Source: Aeromonas veronii (GTDB taxonomy: Bacteria > Pseudomonadota > Gammaproteobacteria > Enterobacterales > Aeromonadaceae). Taken from it: a stretch of 64,000 bases of DNA. Location of the stretch: positions 2,843,501 to 2,907,500 of the forward strand of contig NZ_CP157875.1 of the NCBI RefSeq assembly GCF_040215105.1, written 5' to 3'. The notes under the pieces are model-generated. The model was not told where the DNA came from, searched no databases, and saw only the letters and a list, made by a program, of their open reading frames with translations. A program made the translations under genes and the position numbers. Below, piece after piece: positions 59,173-64,000 of the stretch; the stretch's first letter is position 1; each line of letters starts with the position of its first letter.

Positions 59173-59670
59173 ATGGTTACTCTGCACACCAACCACGGCG
59201 ACATCACCCTCACCCTGAACGCCGAGAAAGCCCCGGAAACCGTGGCCAACTTCCTGCAATACTGCCGTGACGGTCACTACGACAACACCATCTTCCACCG
59301 CGTCATCGACGGCTTCATGATCCAGGGCGGCGGCTATGCTCCCGGCTTCGAAGAGAAAGACACCCGCGCCTCCATCAAGAACGAAGCGGCCAACGGCCTG
59401 TCCAACAAGATTGGCACCATCGCCATGGCCCGTACCATGGAGCCGCACTCCGCCAGCGCCCAGTTCTTCATCAACGTGAACAACAACGACTTCCTCGACT
59501 TCAAGTCCGCCACCACCCAGGGCTTCGGCTACTGCGTATTCGGTAAAGTGACCGCGGGCATGGACGTGGTCAACAAGATCAAGGGCGTGAAGACCGGCAA
59601 CTACGGCCGCATGCACCAGGACGTGCCGACCGAAGACGTCGTCATCACCAAGGTGACCCTTGCTGACTGA
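59173..59670 (+). CDS. ppiB: Peptidyl-prolyl cis-trans isomerase B (cytosolic cyclophilin)
   Basis: 165 residues without signal peptide. Cyclophilin core [15 protein letters not shown], active-site [18 protein letters not shown] and the [10 protein letters not shown] strand. AAGGA before the ATG at 59173. Divergent from cysS with about 220 bp between. Confidence 0.97.
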   Translation: MVTLHTNHGDITLTLNAEKAPETVANFLQYCRDGHYDNTIFHRVIDGFMIQGGGYAPGFEEKDTRASIKNEAANGLSNKIGTIAMARTMEPHSASAQFFINVNNNDFLDFKSATTQGFGYCVFGKVTAGMDVVNKIKGVKTGNYGRMHQDVPTEDVVITKVTLAD

Positions 59671-60340
59671 TTGCTGCCATCTCGGCACTGACACAACTGC
59701 GGCCCCGGCCGCAGTTTTTCCATCTGCGCTGGCATCGGGTGCAGACGGCGGCCCGAACTGGCGCCGCCTCGACTACCTGGCCCAGGGCAACCCGCGCCAG
59801 CGCTCGGCCCACGCCCTGCTCAGCGCCGGACTGTGGGATGAGCTGGCAGATCAGTGCCAGGATCTCGCGCTGGTCAGCACGGTCGCCATCGGGCTGGATC
59901 GGCCCGGCAGCGATCTCGACATTCTCTGCCAGCACGGCTCACCCGCCGCCTTCGCGAAACACCTTGCCCGGCACGGCTGGCAGGTCAGCGACAAGGGTCA
60001 GCAGGTGTGGCTCGCCGAGCAGACCCATGACGGCCCGGATGGCCAGGCATGGCCCGTCGAGCTCTATATCACCCAAGCGCCCATCGAGACGCGCCACGGC
60101 TGGCGCCATCTCAGCCTGATGGCCGCCCTGCTCGAGCGCTTCGGCCACGATTTTTATCTCGCCGTGCTCGCCCTTCGCCATCATGCGGATCTCAAGGGTG
60201 AAGCGGCCATCTGCCGGTTGCTCGATCTCCCCGGTGACCCTTATCTGGCCTTGTTGGCCCTGGAGGGTAAGCATCTTGACCAGATTGTCTGGTCAGCGGC
60301 GCCCTCCTCGCCTCGCACCGGCGACCTTCCCTTACCATGA
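59660..60340 (+). CDS. DUF4269 (nucleotidyltransferase-like) protein
   Basis: About 226 residues if read from a TTG at 59660, or nearer 190-200 if translation begins close to the family N-terminus ([18 protein letters not shown], about 59756). The core [16 protein letters not shown] resembles the G-x-D-x-D metal site of nucleotidyltransferases, as in DUF4269. No ATG, GTG or TTG lies near the expected start, and the ppiB terminator lies within the upstream extension. The true start is therefore unresolved. lpxH begins 13 bp after its stop. Confidence 0.7.
   Translation: MLTDCCHLGTDTTAAPAAVFPSALASGADGGPNWRRLDYLAQGNPRQRSAHALLSAGLWDELADQCQDLALVSTVAIGLDRPGSDLDILCQHGSPAAFAKHLARHGWQVSDKGQQVWLAEQTHDGPDGQAWPVELYITQAPIETRHGWRHLSLMAALLERFGHDFYLAVLALRHHADLKGEAAICRLLDLPGDPYLALLALEGKHLDQIVWSAAPSSPRTGDLPLP
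59695..59719 (+). terminator. Terminator of ppiB
   Basis: AACTGCGGCC/GGCCGCAGTT arms followed by TTT, 24 bp after the ppiB stop. Confidence 0.85.
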
Positions 60341-60353
60341 CGCTCAGGACCCC

Positions 60354-61079
60354 ATGAACACCCTCTTTATCAGCGATATTCACCTCAGCGATACCCGCCC
60401 CGACATGACGGCCGCCCTGGTGCGCTTTCTCGAACAGGACGCCCCCGGCACCGATGCTCTCTATGTACTCGGGGATCTGTTCGAATTCTGGGTGGGAGAT
60501 GACGACCCCAATCCACTCCATCGCCAGGTGGCGGATGCCTTCTTCGCCCTGAGCCAGCAAGGGGTGCCCCTTTACTTCATCCACGGCAACCGTGACTTCC
60601 TGCTGGGCAGGCAGTTTGCCAAACGTGCCGGCATGACACTGCTCGGGGACCCTTGCGTCATCGACCTCTACGGGGAGCGGGTGCTGTTGAGCCACGGGGA
60701 TCTGCTCTGCACCCTGGATGTGGATTATCAGAAGTTTCGTCGCATCACCCAGCAGAAGTGGCTGCGCTGGCTGTTTCTGCGCCTGCCCCTCGCTCGCCGC
60801 CAGTCCATCGCCTACAGACTGCGGGGTCAGAGCCAGATGGAGAACGCCGGCAAGCAGCAGACCATCATGGACGTCACCCCCGCGGCAGTGGACGCCATGT
60901 TGCGCGCCCATGACTGCGCCCTGATGATCCACGGCCACACCCACAGGCCCGCCATCCACGAATTCAAACTGGATGGCAAACGGGCGCGGCGCATCGTGCT
61001 GGGAGACTGGTTCGAGCAGGGGTCCATTCTGGTGTGCTCCCCCGCCGGGCAGCGACTCGAGACCTGTTCACTGGCGTAA
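60354..61079 (+). CDS. lpxH: UDP-2,3-diacylglucosamine diphosphatase
   Basis: 241 residues; fourth step of lipid A synthesis. Calcineurin-type metal motifs SDIHLSD, GDLFEFWVGDD, HGNRDFLLG, SHGD and HGHTHRPAIH. The ATG at 60354 is the family start. Lies downstream of the DUF4269 gene and ppiB; the cysS-ppiB-lpxH order is known from E. coli. Confidence 0.96.
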   Translation: MNTLFISDIHLSDTRPDMTAALVRFLEQDAPGTDALYVLGDLFEFWVGDDDPNPLHRQVADAFFALSQQGVPLYFIHGNRDFLLGRQFAKRAGMTLLGDPCVIDLYGERVLLSHGDLLCTLDVDYQKFRRITQQKWLRWLFLRLPLARRQSIAYRLRGQSQMENAGKQQTIMDVTPAAVDAMLRAHDCALMIHGHTHRPAIHEFKLDGKRARRIVLGDWFEQGSILVCSPAGQRLETCSLA

Positions 61080-61203
61080 ACAATGCACGCCCGCCGGGTG
61101 GATGGTTCTCATATGACTATTTCTGACCAACCCGAGTCCCTGGCGGGATACATTCCAATCCACTGCGTATACTCTAGGTCTCTCACATAGCGAGGATAGA
61201 GTG

Positions 61204-61452
61204 ATGGGATTTATTACCTGGATTGTATTGGGACTGATCGTCGGCATTCTGGCCAAATGGATCATGCCGGGCAAGGATGGTGGTGGTTTCTTCATGACGG
61301 TGATCCTGGGCGTGATCGGTGCCATGGTGGGGGGCTATGTCAGCACCCTGCTCGGCATGGGTGACGTTACCGGCTTCAACCTGCCGAGCATCATCATCGC
61401 CACCGTCGGCGCCCTGATCGTGCTGTTTATCTACAACAAGGTACGCAGCTGA
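61204..61452 (+). CDS. GlsB/YeaQ/YmgE family stress-response membrane protein
   Basis: 82 residues, three helices, glycine-rich (MGFITWIVLGLIVGILAKWI, GVIGAMVGGYVSTLLG). Family members are stress-linked small membrane proteins. Chosen start ATG at 61204 with AGGA upstream (a GTG directly before it is the alternative). A TATACT box lies about 37 bp upstream. Confidence 0.9.
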   Translation: MGFITWIVLGLIVGILAKWIMPGKDGGGFFMTVILGVIGAMVGGYVSTLLGMGDVTGFNLPSIIIATVGALIVLFIYNKVRS

Positions 61453-61497
61453 CAGACCCGCTTTCCCTTGGCATAGTGCGCGCCCTCACGGGCAAAG

Positions 61498-61525
61498 ATC
61501 CGAAACCCAGTGTTTCGGATTTTTT
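61498..61525 (+). terminator. Terminator of the GlsB/YeaQ gene
   Basis: ATCCGAAAC/GTTTCGGAT arms, CCAGT loop, T-run. Confidence 0.92.
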
Positions 61526-61742
61526 ATGGTCGCGATCCAAGAAGTGACGTACATCAGGCAAGGGGATGACAGGTAGCAACAGACCGCATCCATTCCAGAC
61601 GATGGGACAGAACCGACGTAAGTAGTGGGGCCGGCAAACTTGCGGCAATGCACTATCCACTCCATCCAATCGTCATCGAACTGAATGGACTTGATCCCAA
61701 GTCCGAGGATGTGTGGACAAAAGGTGGACACGAGACAAAAAC
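61526..61742. other. Short intergenic region before the tRNA cluster end
   Basis: About 215 bp. A minus-strand open frame of 81 codons crosses it, but it has no ribosome site and no recognisable similarity. No integrase or att duplication of the tRNA-Leu 3' end is visible. Confidence 0.4.
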
Positions 61743-61772
61743 AAAAAGGCCGCTATTGCTAGCGGCCTTTTT
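61743..61772. terminator. Terminator of the tRNA operon (bidirectional shape)
   Basis: AAAAAGGCCGCT/AGCGGCCTTTTT with a 6-nt loop, 16 bp after tRNA-Leu on the minus strand. Confidence 0.92.
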
Positions 61773-61788
61773 AAGTCTTTGATTTTAA

Positions 61789-61875
61789 TGGTGCCCGAGG
61801 CCGGAATCGAACCGGCACGCCGCGAACGGCGAGGGATTTTAAATCCCTTGTGTCTACCGATTTCACCACTCGGGC
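61789..61875 (-). tRNA. leuZ: tRNA-Leu(TAA)
   Basis: 87 nt with encoded CCA. Acceptor arms GCCCGAG/CTCGGGC, anticodon TAA inside GGGATTTAAAATCCC, long variable arm typical of Leu. Third in the order Gly-Cys-Leu, as in the enteric glyW-cysT-leuZ operon. Confidence 0.96.
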
Positions 61876-61916
61876 ACCGTAATCGGTATCAAGTCCGCGC
61901 GGCGGGCTTGTCAATA

Positions 61917-61990
61917 TGGAGGCACGTTCCGGAGTCGAACCGGACTAAACGGATTTGCAATCCGCTGCATAACCGCTTTGCTAACGCGCC
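61917..61990 (-). tRNA. cysT: tRNA-Cys(GCA)
   Basis: 74 nt with encoded CCA. Anticodon loop ATTGCAA, acceptor GGCGCGT/ACGTGCC with one G-T pair. Confidence 0.96.
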
Positions 61991-62025
61991 ATGCAAAGGA
62001 GAGTGAACTCTCGATTGTCTGAATT

Positions 62026-62101
<76 letters not shown>

Positions 62102-62135
62102 ATCGGTCTGGCTGATTGCCTGACTACGAGGACGC

Positions 62136-62163
62136 ATTCTAGCGATGTTCCTCGCCCAGTCAA
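62136..62163 (-). promoter_or_regulatory. Strong sigma-70 promoter of the tRNA operon
   Basis: Minus-strand TTGACT (62158-62163), 16-bp spacer, TAGAAT (62136-62141), then GCGTCC, a GC-rich discriminator of the stringent-control type. Confidence 0.85.
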
Positions 62164-62281
62164 CCAAAAACATTTAATACGCTGATCGTTCGGGCATTTT
62201 TTGCCCTTTCCCACACTTTTGCCCCTCATGACCGTTTCCTGGCACCAAGGGCCGGGAAACGGGGGTTTGTGAGGAGACAAA

Positions 62282-62836
62282 CTAGAAGCGGGAGTGATAG
62301 CTCAGATCGCCCCACGCGGCCTTCATGTACTGGAACATGGACCAGAAGGTGAGCACGGTCGCCACATAGAGCAGCACGTAGGCGAGCCAGACCATCCAGA
62401 TGTCGTACTGCCAGATGAGGCCGGTGAGCGACACCATCTGGATCATGGTCTTCCACTTGCCAATCCAGCTGACCGCCACCGAGGAGCGCTTGCCAAGCTC
62501 GGCCATCCATTCCCGCAGGGCGGAGATGATGATCTCGCGGCCTATCATGGTCATGGCCGGAATGGTCACCCAGATGGTGTTGTAGTGCTCGACGATGACC
62601 ACCAGGGCCGCCGCCACCATGATCTTGTCGGCAACGGGATCGAGGAAGGCACCAAACGCGGTGGACTGGTTCAGCTTGCGGGCGAGATAGCCATCAAACC
62701 AGTCGGTCGCCGCCGCCAGGATGAAGACGATGGCCGCCGCCACATAGGCCCACTGATAGGGAAGGTAGAACAGGATGACGAAGACGGGGATGAGCAAAAT
62801 CCGAAAAAACGTCAGCAGGTTAGGAATATTTGTCAT
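62282..62836 (-). CDS. pgsA: CDP-diacylglycerol-glycerol-3-phosphate 3-phosphatidyltransferase
   Basis: 184 residues, inner-membrane enzyme of phosphatidylglycerol synthesis. CDP-alcohol phosphotransferase signature D-G-x2-A-R-x8-G-x3-D-x3-D in [20 protein letters not shown]. Start [13 protein letters not shown] is typical. Lies between uvrC and the tRNA cluster as in enterics. Confidence 0.97.
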   Translation of the reverse strand: MTNIPNLLTFFRILLIPVFVILFYLPYQWAYVAAAIVFILAAATDWFDGYLARKLNQSTAFGAFLDPVADKIMVAAALVVIVEHYNTIWVTIPAMTMIGREIIISALREWMAELGKRSSVAVSWIGKWKTMIQMVSLTGLIWQYDIWMVWLAYVLLYVATVLTFWSMFQYMKAAWGDLSYHSRF

Positions 62837-63092
62837 TATTTTTCAGCCACTTCTTGTATGCCGCTACAGGGTAGCCCCAAGCCGATTGCCGATGCAACCG
62901 GGCGGTGCCCGTCTTGGTCTATGGATCCGTCAATAACCTCAGGATGCCGGTTATTATGGCATTGGCGGCCCCCCGACGTCACGGCTCTTGTATGCCGAAA
63001 CAGGGCTTTGCCAGATCCCACCGGGCCCGGCGCCCCTGTGCAATACCCTGATCGCCCAGGATGATCCCCGCGCCGATATGACCCTGTTTCTA
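62837..63092. other. pgsA-uvrC spacer with a 20-bp direct repeat
   Basis: TCTTGTATGCCG[CT/AA]ACAGGG occurs at 62852-62871 and 62986-63005. No gene; a minus-strand open frame spans it but looks non-coding. In enterics pgsA follows uvrC far more closely. Confidence 0.55.
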
Positions 63093-64000
63093 TCACAACG
63101 AGTGCAGGGCATCGTGGATGGACTGGGCCAGCTCCTGGCTGATGCCGGGCACCTTGGCGAGCTCGTCCACCCCCGCCTTCTTCACCTCCTGCAGGCCCCC
63201 CAGGTATTTGAGCAGGGCCTGCCGGCGTTTGGGCCCGACCCCGGGAATATCCTCCAGGGTACTGGTGGTGCGGGCCTTGGCGCGCCGTGCCCGGTGGCCG
63301 GTGATGGCAAATCGATGGGATTCGTCGCGAATGTGCTGGATGAGGTGCAAGGCGGGCATATCCGCCGGCAAGTGCAGCTCTTCGTGGCTATCCCCCATGA
63401 TGAGGGTCTCCAGCCCCGCCTTGCGGGTCACCCCCTTGGCGATCCCCACCAGCAGTGGGTGTTTGCCGCCGAGGAACTCGAGCTGTCGCGCCAGGATCTC
63501 TTCGGCCCGGCGCAACTGGCCGAGGCCGCCGTCGATAAACAGCACATCCGGCACCTTGTCCGGCTCCTGCTGCTTGCCAAAGCGCCGCTCCAGCGCCTGC
63601 TCCATGGCGGCGTAGTCATCCCCGCCGGTGATGCCGTCGATATTGAAACGGCGGTATTCGGAGCTGAGCGGCCCCTCCCGGTTGAACACCACACAAGACG
63701 CCACGGTGCGCTCCCCCATGGTATGGGAGATATCGAAACACTCCATGCGGGCGATGGGGGCCTCCAGCTCCAGCAGCTCCTCCAGCTGGGTGAAGCGGGC
63801 GGTGGTGGTGCTCTTGTGGGCGAGGCGCGAGCGCAGCGCCGTCTCGGCGTTGATGGCGGCCAGCTTGATGAAACGGGCCCGCTCGGAGCGAGTGCGGCTC
63901 TGCACCCGCACCTTGTAACCGGCGGTCTGGCTCAGGGTCTCGGCGATGACGCTTTCATCCTCCAGCGCCACGTCCAGCAGCACTTCGCTCGGGATCTGCC
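63093..64000 (-). CDS. uvrC: Excinuclease ABC subunit C (C-terminal part; 5' end outside window)
   Basis: About 302 residues of the C-terminal half, open to the edge ([14 protein letters not shown] at the cut). RNase H-like endonuclease domain with [31 protein letters not shown] and the His-containing [13 protein letters not shown]. Tandem helix-hairpin-helix at the end ([39 protein letters not shown]). Makes the incisions in nucleotide excision repair with UvrAB. Confidence 0.97.
   Translation of the reverse strand, partial: QIPSEVLLDVALEDESVIAETLSQTAGYKVRVQSRTRSERARFIKLAAINAETALRSRLAHKSTTTARFTQLEELLELEAPIARMECFDISHTMGERTVASCVVFNREGPLSSEYRRFNIDGITGGDDYAAMEQALERRFGKQQEPDKVPDVLFIDGGLGQLRRAEEILARQLEFLGGKHPLLVGIAKGVTRKAGLETLIMGDSHEELHLPADMPALHLIQHIRDESHRFAITGHRARRAKARTTSTLEDIPGVGPKRRQALLKYLGGLQEVKKAGVDELAKVPGISQELAQSIHDALHSL

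Noticed and set aside
61526..61788. Integrated element at the tRNA-Leu 3' end
   Set aside because: No integrase gene and no duplicated tRNA 3' end nearby; the terminator follows at normal distance.

Overview
The window is high-GC gammaproteobacterial chromosome and looks like Aeromonas. That rests on an AsaP1/EprA1-type aspzincin protease, the gltBD-yhcC, dapB-carAB, rpiA-serA and uvrC-pgsA-tRNA(Gly-Cys-Leu) neighbourhoods, and the general protein character; no search was run, so the genus is an inference. Both ends cut a gene: a type I secretion adaptor on the left and uvrC on the right.

Layout. 1-3 kb: a type I secretion ABC exporter and its HlyD-like adaptor. 3.3-10.8 kb: yhcC divergent from gltBD (glutamate synthase). 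10.9-12.4 kb: soxR divergent from a questin-oxidase-like gene, with a textbook SoxR promoter between them. 12.4-13.9 kb: a secreted M35 aspzincin protease followed by a free-standing copy of its propeptide domain. 14.2-21.9 kb: DUF2913, RhlE-like helicase, DedA protein, an outer-membrane barrel, an exported small protein, a DUF1615 lipoprotein and a diguanylate cyclase. 22-30 kb: leuA, carBA and dapB, all on the minus strand with clear terminators. 30.4-36.7 kb: NhaC-type antiporter, fau, rpiA, serA, dgkA, aroH. 36.7-41.5 kb: a chromosomal AAC(6')-like acetyltransferase, btuDC with a binding-protein gene, DUF486, pilU. 41.6-45.7 kb: feoABC with an FNR-type promoter, yciH, and a Mn-exporter gene behind a yybP-ykoY riboswitch. 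45.9-51.6 kb: a DUF2157/DUF4401/GDYXXLXY membrane set, a solute-binding protein, a small unknown gene and a GAF-GGDEF cyclase. 57.6-64 kb: cysS, ppiB, DUF4269, lpxH, a GlsB/YeaQ protein, three tRNAs, pgsA, uvrC.

The accessory part is an AT-rich island at about 52.5-57.0 kb, with base use quite unlike its surroundings. It lies between inverted copies of a GC-rich composite repeat. It holds two gene pairs: (1) a JAMM/MPN metallopeptidase-like gene plus a PD-(D/E)XK-like nuclease gene interrupted by one in-frame TAA; (2) a DUF6119/TIGR04141-like gene plus a zinc-ribbon DUF4145 gene. Each pair is preceded by a diverged copy of the same roughly 128-bp leader, whose 7-bp palindrome arms and 20-nt spacing are preserved. 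This shared leader suggests that the two modules are read by one regulator or recombination site. It is the best candidate here for an undescribed (probably defence-type) system.

Other points of note: a ghost copy of the rpiA 3' end just beyond rpiA; a terminator-type Mn riboswitch whose U-tract runs into the start codon; and a probable class II FNR promoter for feoABC.
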